DNA of 64,000 bases. It comes from Carnegiea gigantea (Eukaryota > Streptophyta > Magnoliopsida > Caryophyllales > Cactaceae). Below the pieces are notes generated by a model, which did no database searches, was not told where the DNA came from, and worked only from the letters and a program-made list of their open reading frames with translations. Positions 46,701-58,999 of the stretch are shown here, piece by piece. The DNA is taken from contig JAKOGI010000439.1 in the NCBI GenBank assembly GCA_029747015.1, forward strand, positions 537,141-601,140, read 5' to 3'. Position 1 is the stretch's first letter. The number at the start of each line of letters is the position of its first letter. The position numbers and the translations under genes were made by a program.

Positions 46701-47654
46701 ATAAGATAAATATTTAAAATCCGAAAATCAAACTACTATATTTTTAATGAAGCAAATATGTCTCATTATGTTTTAAATGGTGTTACTTCGTACTAATCTG
46801 AAATTTTGGTGTTAGAAGTGAAAGATAATTGTAATATTTTGTACTTCTCCAATATCCTTTCATTTGGTTTCCATTTCAGTTGGTCTTAAACTACGATGTT
46901 AGTGTTTTATCAGTCAGCTAATAAAGTCTATCTGATTAGGTAATGACAACTTAGTTAATGAAAATTTTTGAATGATTAAAAGGACTATTGGTAGGTCAAA
47001 CCATTCTGACCCGTTAACATCCTTTAGACAGGTTGACACACATATGAACCCATTATTAACCATATGTTAATGCATGGGTTGACCCACCCAATCCAAAGCG
47101 GCTCAACTATTCCCCCACTAATACATGACGTTCATATTTCACAATGAAAATTTAGAATATTTTTTATATTCTATCAGGAAATTACAATTATAATGCTTTT
47201 TTATTAAATACGAACAATTTAAAGTAATAGACATGCATATTTAATTTTGGAAAAAGGGAAATAACTCACAAAAAAGGTGCTGTAGAACCATTGGATTGGC
47301 CTGAAACCCATGAAATCCAAGTATGCCCACCCTTATTTTAATCGAACCCGGAAAGCAACCGATCAGTATTTTAGCCGCACCTGAATACGTACTCAACTCA
47401 TATTTCACTTGCATGGCCAAACTAACAGGTCTAACTATGAATCGCCTTATGATTAGTGGGAGCAGAGTGGAGGAATCATATACGGTGCTTATGCCAAGAA
47501 TGTAAACTTATGCATATTCTTGGCTAGATCGTTGAGTTTATGGTTGTTTTATCCAGTCCCTAAAACCTAAATGATGACGAAATCCTCAGTAAGAAAACTG
47601 ATCGAAATTTATCAATCAAAGTTTTAATTCCAAACAGGCATAGGTACAGTAGGC
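43741..47654 (+). pseudogene. PMD region copy 2 (interrupted by a hAT-like element)
   Basis: From about 43880 it aligns with copy 1 (22440 onward). Shared blocks include GGCAAAGAAAATC-type sequence near 43950, the segment at 44640-44880 and that at 45060-45300. Coding traces include VVNLTDCCVVQAMFERSWDPKT (44226-44465), which resembles the PMD helix ending ERWWDTT. A second piece, 45593-45829, is acidic with FQGIPIEGPVSGLFINVP. There are many stops. It lacks the fold-back insertion and so shows the empty TTA site. A hAT-like element splits its 3' part. Confidence 0.5.
46255..47433. mobile_element. Second hAT-like element, inverted relative to the first
   Basis: The + strand begins near TAAAACTGGCCTGC and ends CAGGTCTA, the complement of the TAGACCTG end of the element at 40661. 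The left subterminal part has GACCTTGACCCTGACCC-type repeats, complements of the CGGGT repeats. An internal block around 46990-47100 aligns, inverted, with 41040-41110. The 8-bp flanks do not match convincingly, so the borders are taken from the alignment with PMD copy 1. Confidence 0.55.
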
Positions 47655-47991
47655 ATATGCCACTCTTATCTCTATGCAACTTAAGTACATATAGCGGATA
47701 AAACCTACGAGGATCATAACACTCACTTGCCTAATGGGTTTTGGTTGAAGGTGATTGAGGCAAAATGTTTTCTTCATTTTACATAGGTATTTCCCTAGTT
47801 GTAGTCTTCTTCCTGCATTCTTTGTTTTAAGAATATTTGCCACACCTTTATTCAAATTTACATAAGCCTTTTTCTTTTCTATCCATGATTTCTTAAACTA
47901 AGCAATTCTAGCTAATTCACAAATTTTGATCTTGGATCTTCAAAGACCCTGGGATGCAATCATTGTATGGTAAGGCATTGCCATGCAGTAG

Positions 47992-49274
47992 TGATTAAGA
48001 CACTACTGCAAGTGCACGGGTGTTCGTAGTATAAATAAAGATATCGTTCCTCAGGGGTTAAAGTAATCTATCGAGCCTAGTCTTGTCAGAATATGCTAAG
48101 CAAAATTCAATTTTAAATGGATTCGATTAACTATTGCAAATAAATTAACGTGTCCAAATCAATAAGGGAAAAATGTCTAGGAATTTTCGCAATTATGGAA
48201 GAGAATTGGTCAAAATGAATAAACATGTGTGATTCTCTAATTGGTTTATTCTGAGGAATTGTAATCTTCTCAAGAAACTTGATCTATTCTTTCGAAATCA
48301 ATCAAATTTGTGTAAACTAAGCTAACCTCATTCTTTCAAACTAATTTGAATCTAAGTTTAATATATTTTATTACTTAATAGCCCTCTAAACATATTAACA
48401 TCTCCTTCGAGATGGAGTTATACTATGTCTATTCAAGCAGTCCAACAATCAAATATCGTCTTTCGAATTTTCACTCGATTGTTTCAAGTGTGCAAGTAAA
48501 TTTTAGCCAAAAATTAACTCACAATATATCAAACACTTAATAGAACGAAATCAACCCAATCATGAAAATAAGCACAATTTTTTAGAAATCAAAACATGAT
48601 CCAATGACAATTCCAAAAACTACTAAATTCCCAAACTAAGAAAACTAGTCAGATGTGATAAAAGATAAACTAACCAAAAAGATCAACAAAATCTTGAGCG
48701 CAAGGGACTCGACTGAGATGACCTTCACCAAGGGCTTCGGAACCTCCTCAGGATCAAAACTCTCACACTCAAAACTCACACAAAACTAAACAAGGAACAA
48801 AATTTGAGAGAAAACAAATTAATCTAATTTGAACTAAACTACTTGCTTACTTGCTTAGAATGCTCTTGAGTTTTTTTGTGTTGCTCTTCCTTCGCTGCAG
48901 AACGTCCCTATTTATGGGAAACTTCAGTTGATCTCAGCCACACAGCTATGGCAAAACGAAGAGGCAACAATTACAGGCACACCACGGTCCGTGTGGTTCA
49001 CCACGGGCTGACCGAGGCCTGCGCTGGATCTGGAATTTTGCTCTTTCTTTGCTCTATGGTTGTGGCGTAACATGGGTAACCGTGGGAGAGGTCAAAATAC
49101 AACATTAAAGGGCAAATGCTTGGTGAAAAGACTAGAAATCCTACAAAATACGTAAAACAACTACACCCAAGTATAAATCGAGAATCGAAGAGTAAATAAC
49201 ATCATTGAGCACAAAATTCTCCTAAAAACTAGGCAAAATAGCCCTAAAAAGATGCACATATTAAGCACTTATCA
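47992..49274 (-). repeat. 3' LTR of Athila element (1283 bp)
   Basis: It matches 56559-57843 along its length, with TGAT and ATCA termini. On the minus strand the polypurine-like AAGCATAGGAGAATT lies directly before it (49275-49289). Confidence 0.9.
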
Positions 49275-51472
49275 AATTCTCCTATGCTTAAACTGTTGCC
49301 TGTCCTCAAGCAATGCAAGAATTAAAGATATACACAACCTCCCCGAGATAAACATAGGTAACTTTCAATTGGTAAGGATGATCCAAAGTAGCTCAAAAAG
49401 ATGCAAAAATGTAGTTAACAAACAGAATAGGGAATGAATTTTCAAAAAACTTCTAATAGACCATAATGCAAAACTTGAACCAATCGACTCCAAGTTGTCA
49501 AACACAATCATTCTAGCATATGAAACAAGTAAGACTAGTAAGGGCGGTAAAACCTCACTATAGTTATTGGGCACTCAGCACTCACATGTTTGACAATGTA
49601 TATATATGAAGGTTCTCTCAATTGCTATTCTTTGGACACAAATCTACCATAAGCTTGACAAGAGTCTCAAATTCGCCACCACTAAAATGTAAATACACTG
49701 AATAATCATGAGCACTTTCATAGGGATGTAACGAGGCTTAGGGTAAAGGTCAGAGGGGAACAAATATTTTTGGAAATGAAGAGCAAAAACCTATAAACTA
49801 AGAGTTTAAACAATTCCAATGCATCATACTACATCCTTCTCGAGTCTTATCAACTCATCAACAAAATAAATCCCAAAATGAAAAGAGATAGACTTGAAAA
49901 TCACTAATGTCTTACATTCCCACCAAGGCCAATCACTTTCTTCGAATTTTTTTCTTTTTTTTTTCCCTTCTTTTTTTGTTTCTTTTTTTTTGTTGAATCC
50001 CTTTTTTTCATGTCTTTTTTTTATTTCTTTTATTTTCAAAGAGGAACAGCCAAGGGAATTCCATAAGAAACTTTTAAAATCGAACTCTTCTCTAAACTTT
50101 ACACAATAAAACAAGGGATTAATCAAATGTTTGCATCCCTGCATCAAATAGCCAAACTTCACTAAAGAGAACAACAATCCATCTTGCTAACGCTCTATCA
50201 AACTTGATGCAAAAGAATGTAACGTTCCTCTAGCCTTAGCTTAAGGGCAAGACAAGTATTTGACCATGGGCTAAAAGTAGGAGATTTAGATCAAGAAACA
50301 CAGTTAAAGGATCAAAGGGGCTAACAAGGGATACAATACATAACAAGGGTGGCTATTTAGCCGTGGTGTTCAAATAAATCAAAGAAAGAAGAATGCCTCA
50401 ATTATATTGTCTAAATGCATATGCAAAATGTCATATTGAATGAGAATAAAGGCAAGTTCTAGAGAAATGATATCAAGGAAGAGTTACACATAAAACAAAA
50501 TATGAGACTAATAATGATAGACAGTCTCCAAAGTCTCAAAGTCTCACGAGACATCTAACACAGTCAAAACTAGCTCACTAGCACACATGCCAAAATTTCA
50601 TGTAAAGACTCATGGGGAAAAATCAATTCGCATTCAACATATGGTTAAAACATGGAATTCAGCTCGAAAATTCATTTACAAACTTTTATGCACAATCTAG
50701 GCGAATAAAAGGATCAAACCAACCAAAGAAAAGTCACCAAATCTATAAAGATCATCATCGGAGGATGTTTTTGTCTTTTTTTTTTGGGTTTTACTACAAA
50801 TAATACAAACTAAAATGCAAAAGAAACTAACAAAAGAAAGAAACAAAAATGCAACCTATAAGAAAACTAAATGCACACCTAAAACAAAAACTACGAAAGC
50901 TATCACTAAAAATATATACAAAGCAAAAAAAAAAAAAAAAAACAAGCACACCAAACAAAAACAGGCATCAGACGCCAAATATATTAACTAACTCCCCCAT
51001 GCTTGAATCACACATTGCTCTCAACGTCGACACATCATATTAAAAAGGGGAAGGGGAGTAGCAGAAATCAAAATCAGAGAGGAGAAGGTGGAGGAGGATG
51101 GGGTCAGAAATTACCCGTAAACTTTGATGCACTTGGCCTTTTCTTCTATGGCTGAACCGGATCAGTTAGCATATGATCATTGATGTTTTCAATTGGCTGT
51201 CCCACTAGTTATGGCTTCAATCGCTGTACATTAACTATGAAAGCTCCGGTAGACTCACTCCATATCTCCACGGCTCCATTGGGTTGAACTATGGTAATTA
51301 TAAATGGTCCCAACCATCGGGATTTCAGTTTACCTGGAAACAATCTCAACCTTGAGTTGAATAGGAGGATCATCCACCTTTTTCAAAACGCTTCATCAGA
51401 ATGTGTTTGTCATGCCATTTCTTAGTTCGCTCTTTGTAAAGACGCGAATTTTCATAGGCCTCTAACCTTAGT
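49275..51472 (-). other. Athila 3' non-coding region
   Basis: It is AT-rich with homopolymers (T runs near 49945-50035, A run near 50925-50942). I see no env-like or other domain on either strand. A second polypurine-like motif, AAGCATGGGGGAGT on the minus strand at 50991-51004, nearly duplicates the one beside the LTR. Confidence 0.5.
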
Positions 51473-52354
51473 TCATTGAGCTCGTTTAGTTATATGAATC
51501 TTCATTCGCCCACTGCTTTTTAGATCAAAATTGAGTATCCTTATAGCCCAATAGGCCTTATGTTCCATTTTCGTTGACAAGTGATAAGATTTTGCAAACA
51601 CTAACCAGTGTGGTGTGGCGCCTAGAGGAGTCTTATAAGCGGTGCGGTATGCCCAAAAAGCATCATCTAGCTTCAAGGACCAATCCTTGCAGGACCGATC
51701 CACCATTTTTTCCAATATGCTTTTCAACTCTTTATTTGAGAGTTCCACCTGCCCACTCGTTTGGGGATGATAAGGTGTATCGACCTCATGAAATACCCCG
51801 TAGTTTTTTAAGATTGACTCAATAGACTTGTTGCAAAAATGTATGCCGTTGTCACTTAGAAGAGCTCTCGGTGTGCCAAATCGTGTGAAAGTATTTTTCT
51901 TTAGAAATTTAAGGACAACTTTGGAATCATTTGTAAGGGATGCAATGGCTTCCACCCACTTAGAAACATAGTAAACTACCATAAGGATATAAAGGTTCTT
52001 ATGGGAAGGAGGAAAAGGACCCATGAAGTCGAACCCCTATACATTAAACAACTCTACTTCAAGTATGCCACTTTGAGGCATTACATGCCTCTTGGAAATG
52101 TTCCCTGTTTGCTGACATCTATTACATGTCATGACAAATTTCTTTGTGTCCTTAAAGAGTGTGGGCCAATAGAAACATGCTTGGAGTACTTTTGCAGTAG
52201 TTTTATCTGGTCCAAAGTGACCACCATAGGTTGAAGCATAGCAGTGGTGCAAGACACTACGGACTCCTACTTCAGGCAAGCATCTTCTATAAATCCCATC
52301 CCCGCATAGATTATAAAGGAAAGGGTTTTCCCACACATAGTATTTGGCATACAA
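51473..52354 (-). pseudogene. Athila integrase
   Basis: 52037-52354 carries the zinc-binding region (HCYASTYGGHFGPDKT...CNRCQQTGNI). The core (51473-52024) follows in a different frame with [10 protein letters not shown] spanning the junction, LLSDNGIHF and [11 protein letters not shown], so the DDE triad is visible. KWVEAIA and [16 protein letters not shown] are family hallmarks. A frameshift separates finger and core, and the C-terminus is eroded. Confidence 0.88.
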
Positions 52355-52439
52355 AGAACTTCTTTCTTTGTCAGTAGGAAAATCCTGGAGGCAACACGCC
52401 GCACACTTTGAAGTTCACCATATCAGCATACCATGGAGC

Positions 52440-53673
52440 AGCTTGTTGGGGTATAGCTAATAACTGCTAATCAGTAAAAGAATCATCAATGGGAAGCTCT
52501 TTACTAGGAGTAGACTGTGGGCCTAAACGAGATAGATGAACGGCAACCACATTTGCCAATCTTGTCTTTGATTTCTAAATCAAACTCTTGAAGGAGGAGG
52601 ACCCATCGGATGAGTCGTGGTTTGGAATTAGATTTCTTCATTAAATGTCTTAAAGCAGCATGATCTATGAAAACAATGACCTTGTATTTGATTAAATAGG
52701 ACCGAAATTTTCATAAGGCAAAGATAGCTGCTAAGAACTCCTTTTTGGTCGTGGCATAATTGACTTAAGCCTCGTCAAGAGTGCAACTTACATAGTATAT
52801 GGCATATCATTTATTGTCCTTTCGCTAACCTAAAACGGCCCTTATAGCATAGTCACTTGCATCGCACATTATTTCGAAAGGCAGCTTCCAGTCTGGAGCT
52901 TGCATTACGAGGGCGGTGATTAACGCCTCTTTTAATCTGTGAAAAGCACTCAAGCATTTTTCGTTAAACTCAAAAGGCACATCCTTGACAAGCAATTGGG
53001 TGAGAGGTTTTGCAATCTTTGAAAAATCTTTTATAAACCGTCAGTGAAAACCGACTTGTCCAAGAAAACTTCTCACACCTTTTACAGAAGTTGGTGGAGG
53101 CAATTTCTCAATTACCTCTACCTTTGCTTTGTGAACTTCAATGCTTCTGTTAGAAACAACATGACCAAAGACAATTCCCTCTTGCACCATAAAATGACAT
53201 TTGTCCAAATTCAAGACCAAATTCACATTTTTACATCTTTGCAAAACTTTAGATAAGTTATTCGAGCAGTGGTCATACGTTGTAAGATAAACAGAAAAAT
53301 CATCCATTATGTCCTCAATAAAATTTGAAAAGATAGCCATCACGCAACGTTGAAATGTAGCAGGGGCATTACATAACCCAAATGGCATTCGTCTATAAGC
53401 ATACATGCCACATGGATATGTAAAGGTAGTCTTTTCTTGGTCATTAGGGTGAATAAGGATTTGAAAGAAATATCCATCTAAGTAGCAAAAATAGGAGTTC
53501 TTTGCCAATCGTTCAAGAATTTGGTCAATGAAGGGAAGGGAAAAATGGTCTTTATGGGTGGCTTTATTCAATTTTCGATGATCAATGCACATATCCCACC
53601 CTATAACAGTCCGAGTAGGGATTAGCTCATTACTCTTATTTTTTGCAACAATCATTTGACCGAGCTTACCCAT
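52440..53673 (-). pseudogene. Athila reverse transcriptase and RNase H
   Basis: RT occupies 53041-53673, with GWDMCIDHRKLNKATHKDHF, RMPFGLCNAPATFQRC and the catalytic IMDDFSVY (Asp-Asp kept). It ends FLGQVGFH at a stop. RNase H continues (about 52440-53040) in broken frames, with FEIMCDASDYA-like and YAVVYASRTL-like traces. The N-terminal RT part above 53673 is disrupted by stops. Confidence 0.85.
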
Positions 53674-53899
53674 GCACTATCTGAGATAGGATAGATAATG
53701 CCGGCTTTAAGCAATTTTAAAATTTCCTTTTTAACCACTTCTTGCATGCTAGGGTTTAATGTCCTTTGACATTCAATTGACGGCTTATGATCGTCCTCCA
53801 TCGAGATTCGATGATACACAAGGAAGGATGAATCCCTTTTAGCTCATCTATGGTGTATCCTATGGCTTTACGATGCTTCCTAAGCACTCTAAGCAAGGA

Positions 53900-54910
53900 G
53901 TCAACCTAGGTAGCACTCTAAGCAGAGAGGCTTTAACTCTACCTTGGGAGCTTTTGCCCAATCAGACGAGGGCTTACTTTCATCTTTTAAAAATTCCACC
54001 TTAGTAGAGGAAGGCAAAATTGGTGGAGAGGCTTCTAACAATTTAGCACATTCGACTACTTCAGGATTTTCATCCTCAGTAGTGCTATTATTCAACATCA
54101 AGTGCTCAAGTGGATCATTAGAATTAATGTTAGATGCTATTTATCATATTAAACTATCAACCACATCAATCTTATGACATTCATCAAAAATAGCAGGAAA
54201 CTTAGCAGCTTTTAGTAAATTAAACTCCACATGAATATCACCCACATCAAAAGTTAGTGTGCCATTTTTACATCAATGAGGCACCCTGTAGTGGCCAAAA
54301 ATGGCCTCCTTAGAATGATCGGGATCCGTATATCTACTTCTATTTCTAGAATCACAAAGTCTACTAGTACGTGTAGATCCCCCACTTTTACATGTTATTT
54401 TACAAAATGGTCCTCTAATTGCAAGGAGATAGTAGTTGGTCTTAACTCTCATAATTCTAATTTTTCATATAGAGAAAGGGCCATCAAGCTTACACTTGAT
54501 CCTAGATCGCACAAAGCACGGTTTATAGGCACATTCCCTATTAGGCAGGGAATTGAAAAACTGTCGGGATCCTTTAACTAAGCTAGAAGTTTATTTTAAA
54601 TAGTTGCACTGCACTCTTTAGTCAAAGATACCGTTTCATGTTCTTCTAGCTTTCTTTTGTTTGACAGAATTTCTTTCAGGAATTTAGCATATGAAGGCAT
54701 TTGGGTTAAGGCTTCAGTAAACGGTATGTTTATGTAGAGTTTCTTAAGGATGTCCAAAAACTTTCCAAATTGCACATCAAGTTTTGCCTTAGCCATCCTT
54801 TGAGGAAATGGTAAAGGTGGTATGGAGGGCTTTGAAGAAATGGTCTTTGGGTCCTTAGGAACCTCATCAGGCTTACGCATGACATCATTAATTATTTCCT
54901 TAGAAGGCAA
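53900..54910 (-). pseudogene. Athila protease and preceding Gag-Pol linker
   Basis: 54596-54910 encodes the Athila linker (PFPQRMAKAKLD, FTEALTQMPSYAKFLKEIL, ETVSLTKECSA). The protease follows (about 54240-54595), with NRALCDLGSSVSLM carrying the DLGS-type active site used by this lineage. Stops occur around the ELRPTT segment. 53901-54101 is an acidic linker towards RT. Confidence 0.8.
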
Positions 54911-55347
54911 AGATTACTCTTTCTCGACATTCTCGACATGCTTATTCTTATCTTGTGAAGATCCATCGTGGGTAATTTCCCTAGGTTCCTCTAGTTGCTT
55001 GCCTCCTCTAGAAGCATTGCATTGCATTGCTCCCTCAGGTTAGGCTCAGGTTCACTAGGTAGTCTATCTGGCGGTGCAGATGAAAAAGCAGCTTTATGGG
55101 CAATCTAAGTTTCTAACATCCTATTATGAGTTGTAAGCACACAAACCTTTGAGGCTAATTAGGTAATGTACTTATCTTATTTTTGTTGTGCAATAAGCAT
55201 GTTTTCTGTTATTAGCTCTAAATTTGACTTTTGAGGCATATGAGAAGGGGATGGGGTTCTTTGAAAATCAGGGGGTACTCTAGCATTTATAGGAGGTATA
55301 TTCATAGGGTTTGGATTAGACCTATAAGAGAGATTCAGGAGATTCTT

Positions 55348-56394
55348 TTAACCTGAATTATAGGTATTAGAGTAAGGGTCATTAGTCTGTCTTGGGTTGA
55401 AATTTTGAACATAATTAACTTCATTAAGGTCCTGGAAAAAAGGACTCCCAACTTGGCAATGCAAAGATATATGTTCAATTGAACCACAAATCTTACAAAG
55501 GAAAGGGGCACTAGAGTTTATACAATTAACATTCAATTGGTCCAGTCTTTTAATCATAGCATCTACTTTAGTAGAAAGTAATGTAAAAGCATCAATTTCA
55601 AGCTTACCTCCAACCCGCATGGGTTGGGCTCGTTCAGTGGACCATTGAAAGTTATTAAGCGTCATCTCCTCAATAAGCTTATAGGCTTCATCCTCGGTCT
55701 TGCTCATTATAGTTCCTCCTGCTCCCGCATCAATAGTCGACATCACAGCTTGGCTCACACTGTTATAAAAAGCCTGGATAATCATCTAGTGTTGAAGACC
55801 ATGATGGGGCATAAATAGTAAATCCTTAAAACGCTCCCAAGCTTTATAGAGCGTCTCATCCTCTTTTTGCAGGAAGTTGGTGATCTGATTTCTCAGGCTT
55901 GCTGTCTTACTTGGGGGGAAGAATTTGACGAGGAAAGCTCTTATTAACTTGTCCTAATTTGTTATGCAACCAGACGGCAAAGAGTGCAACCAAGTTCTCG
56001 CTTTATCCCCCAATGAGAAAGGGAATAAGCGCAAGCGACTTGCATAATTGGAGACTCCGTTTAAGTTTAGCACATCGCACACCTCTAAAAACATCGAGAG
56101 GTGTAGATTTGGGTCTTCCAAAGGAGTTTCGATGAATTGAGATTGCTGCACCATAAAAATAAGTGCTGGCTTGAGTTCGAAGTTGTTGGCATCTACAGTA
56201 GGCCAAGCTATACCTGAGGCAATCTCTTGGACTCCGGGAGTAACGAAATCACGAAGGGTCCTTCTTTCTTCACTCGCCATGCTTAAATTCCTTCTTGCCT
56301 CGCGCCTTTGTTCTTCGATCCTTTGCTTTTTCCTCCTTAATCGAAAAGTCCTCTCAATCTCTAGATCGGGCTTATATAAAACCAGACTTCGCAT
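55348..56394 (-). pseudogene. Athila Gag with zinc knuckle
   Basis: The start at 56394 gives MRSLVLYKPD, followed by an Arg/Glu-rich stretch. The capsid-like core (HLSMFLEVCDVLNLNGVS...LGDKARTWLHSLP) reads to a TAG at about 55954 where Trp is expected. The frame continues to 55348 with other stops (near 55785). The zinc knuckle CKICGSIEHISLHC lies at about 55460-55501. This gene order and sequence are typical of Athila. Confidence 0.85.
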
Positions 56395-56532
56395 AAACTA
56401 GGAAAAATTCCTGCAGACACTTTTCACCAACACTACTAGCGCAATTAAATAGGAAAAGGAAAAATAACAAGAAAACAAAAAAAAAAAATGCTTAGTCACG
56501 TTCTTGATAATACTCAATAGTGAGCAATTTAG

Positions 56533-56550
56533 TCCCCCGCAATGGCGCCA
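56533..56550 (-). promoter_or_regulatory. Athila primer binding site, tRNA-Asp type
   Basis: The minus strand reads TGGCGCCATTGCGGGGGA. The usual Athila site, complementary to the 3' end of plant Asp tRNA, is TGGCGCCGTTGCCGGGGA. Sixteen of 18 positions agree. It lies eight bases from the LTR. Confidence 0.8.
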
Positions 56551-56558
56551 AAAAAACT

Positions 56559-57843
56559 TGATTGAGACACTACCGCAAATGCACGGGTGTTTTTAGTATA
56601 GATAAAGATATCATTCCTCAGGGACTAAAGTAATATATCAAGCCTAGTCTTGTTAGATTATGCTAGGCAAAACTCAATTTCAAATGGATTCGATTAACTA
56701 TTGCAAACAAATTAACTTGTCTAAATCAATAAGAGAAAAATGTCTAGGAATTTTCACAGTTTTGAAACAGAATTGGATCAAAATGAATAAACATGTACTA
56801 TTCTCTAATTGGTTAATTCCAAGGAATTGTAATCTTGTCAAGAAATTTGATCTATTCTTTCGAAATCAATCAAATTTGCCTAAACTAAGCAAACATCATT
56901 CTTTCAAATTAATTTGACTTAATCCAAGTTTAATATATTCGATTACTTACTAGCCCCCCTCACATATAAATCTCTCTTTCGAAATGAAGTTATGCTATGT
57001 CTATTTAAGCAGTCCAGCAACCAAATATCGTCTGTCGAATGTTCACTCGATTGTTTCAAGTGTGCAAGTAAATTTTGGCTAAAAATTAACTCACAACATA
57101 TCAAACACTTGATAGAATGAAATCAAACCAATTATGAAAATGAGAAAAATTCTTTAGAAATCAAAACATGATCCAATAACAATTCCAAAAACTACTAAAT
57201 TCTTAGAATAAGAAAACTACTCAGACATGATAAAAGATAAACTAACCAAAAAGATCAGCAAAATCTTGAGTGGAAGGGACTTGACTGAGATGGCCTTCAC
57301 CAAGGGCTTTGGAACCGCATTAGGATCAAAACTCTCACACTTAAACTCACACAAAACTAAACAAAGAACAAAATTTGAGAGAAAACAAACTAATTTAACC
57401 TAAACTAAACTACTTGCTTGCTTGCTTAGAATGCTCTTGAGTTATGTGTTGTTCTTTGTTCATTGCAGAACATCCCTATTTATAGGAAACTTCAATTGAT
57501 CTCAGCTGCACAACTGAGGGAAAATGAAGAGGCAATAGTTACAGGCACACCACGGTGCGTAGGGTCCACCATGGGCTGACTGCGGTCTGCACTAGATCTA
57601 GAATTTTGCTCTTTCGTTGCTCTACAGTTGTGACATAACATGGATACCTATGGGGGAGGTCAAAACACAGCCATTAAAGAACAAATATTGGGTAAAAAGA
57701 CTAAAAATTCTGCAAAACACATAAAACAACTACACCCAAGCATAAATCGAGAGTAGGAGAGTAAATAACGTCATTAAGTACAAAATTCTCCTAAAAATGA
57801 GGCAAAATAGTCCTAAAAAGATGTACATATTAAGCACTTATCA
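56559..57843 (-). repeat. 5' LTR of Athila element (1285 bp)
   Basis: It matches 47992-49274. Being upstream of Gag on the minus strand, it is the promoter LTR. It is followed on + by AGTAG, the target duplication. Confidence 0.9.
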
Positions 57844-57985
57844 AGTAGCATCAGATAAATCAATGAAACCTGGGACCATTTAGACTAGTGTGTTTTAAGA
57901 ATCCAGATTAGTACTGGACTTAACCAGAAATAAAATGGGGCATCACTTGTTCTTTGTTGTAGGTTTGGGATGGGCCTTATGGCGG

Positions 57986-58886
57986 TAAGGTTGAAGCTCC
58001 ACATCATTAAGGATGGGGAAAGGAGCCACACACCATCAAAGGAGACCTTGATGTCGACCACCTAACCTCGCATGGTCATACATCTTGATGAGGACAAGGT
58101 CTCCCACTTCGATGTCCCTCAGGCACCTCTTCTTACTTGTCCACTTCTTTATCTGCTTGGAGACCTTCTCCACGTAAGCCCGAGCTATGCCTATTTGATC
58201 ATTCCAATCCTTCGCGAACTTATAGGGTAGTGGGTTTGATCCCTCCTAACCTGTGGCAAGTGAGCTTGGTGTCAACGATTGTTGTTCCGTGATGATCGCG
58301 AACGAAGTCCAGCTTATGGATTAGCTCTTTGCAAGTTGTAGGAGAATCGCTACTTTACCCAATCTCTTTAGTTGGCACTCATGCAATGTCTTAAAAAAAA
58401 CTCAAGAGAGCACTAACCTCTTAGTTTGTCCATTACTTTGTGGATGAAAACTGGTAGAGGCGTTGAGCTCAGACCCCATGAGTTTGAACAACTCCATCCA
58501 AAAGCGCCCGTGAAGTGAGTGCCCTGGCCTCTTACCATGGAATGAGGCCGTCCCTAATAATTTACCACTTGCTTGAAGAATAAGCAAGAGGCTTACTTGA
58601 CAAAACATTCCTTGGGCACGAGAATGAAGGTAGCATACTCAAAGTAGAAATCCACAACCATAAGGATCCAATTGCGCACCATTCGCTTGAAGGTAAGCCC
58701 ATAATGAAGTCTATGGAGACATTCTCCCATGGCCTTTGGAGAATAAGGAGATGCTCTAAGATTGCAATGGATACTCAATTTTGTGTTGATGGCACACAAG
58801 ATAAGCATGCACATAGGCCTCCACATCATCCTCCAAATGAGGTCAATCGCCCACAAGAGTGAGTATGTACTGTATGCCTTGCCCAC
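57986..58886 (-). pseudogene. Chromovirus-like integrase
   Basis: 58593-58886 holds the core start in mixed frames (WENVSIDFIMGLP-like reading near 58700, MVVDFYFEYATFILVPKEC). 58402-58608 gives FWMELFKLMGSELNASTSFHPQSNGQTKR, where the catalytic Glu of the usual QTER motif is Lys. Downstream (about 58000-58280) there is a GDLVLIKMYDHAR-like C-terminal segment. The element stops before any chromodomain. Confidence 0.7.
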
Positions 58887-58999
58887 TTACTATCATGACA
58901 TTCCTTTATGACTATGAAAGGGGCCTGAGATTGTCATATGAAGGAACTTAGATGTGCTGCCCTTGGTAAGGATCAAGCCCTCTTCCAGCCAAAATCGCC

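Larger units (their letters stand above)
47992..57843 (-). mobile_element. Athila-lineage Ty3/gypsy element, 9.85 kb
   Basis: LTRs at 47992-49274 and 56559-57843 both read TGATT...TATCA on +. The 5-bp flanks are identical, AGTAG at 47987-47991 and 57844-57848. The homologous site in PMD copy 1 (near 25150) is uninterrupted. On the minus strand: primer site, Gag, protease, RT, RNase H, integrase, then 2.2 kb of non-coding sequence where other Athila elements often carry an env-like ORF. LTR divergence by eye is about 11% over the first 175 bases, the highest in the window. All ORFs are broken. Confidence 0.92.
47655..57985 (+). pseudogene. PMD region copy 3 fragments (47655-47991 and 57844-57985)
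   Basis: 47655-47991 aligns with 24750-25150 of copy 1 and 44800-45170 of copy 2. The continuation, CATCAGATAAATCAAT onward, appears at 57849-57985 on the far side of the Athila element. At about 47655 copy 2 passes directly into the middle of copy 3, so copy 3 is 5'-truncated. At about 57986 it joins the next gypsy element. No intact coding remains. Confidence 0.5.

Noticed and set aside
53041..53673. Reverse transcriptase considered as an endogenous pararetrovirus
   Set aside because: It is flanked by gypsy integrase, Athila Gag, a tRNA-Asp primer site and paired LTRs with target duplication.
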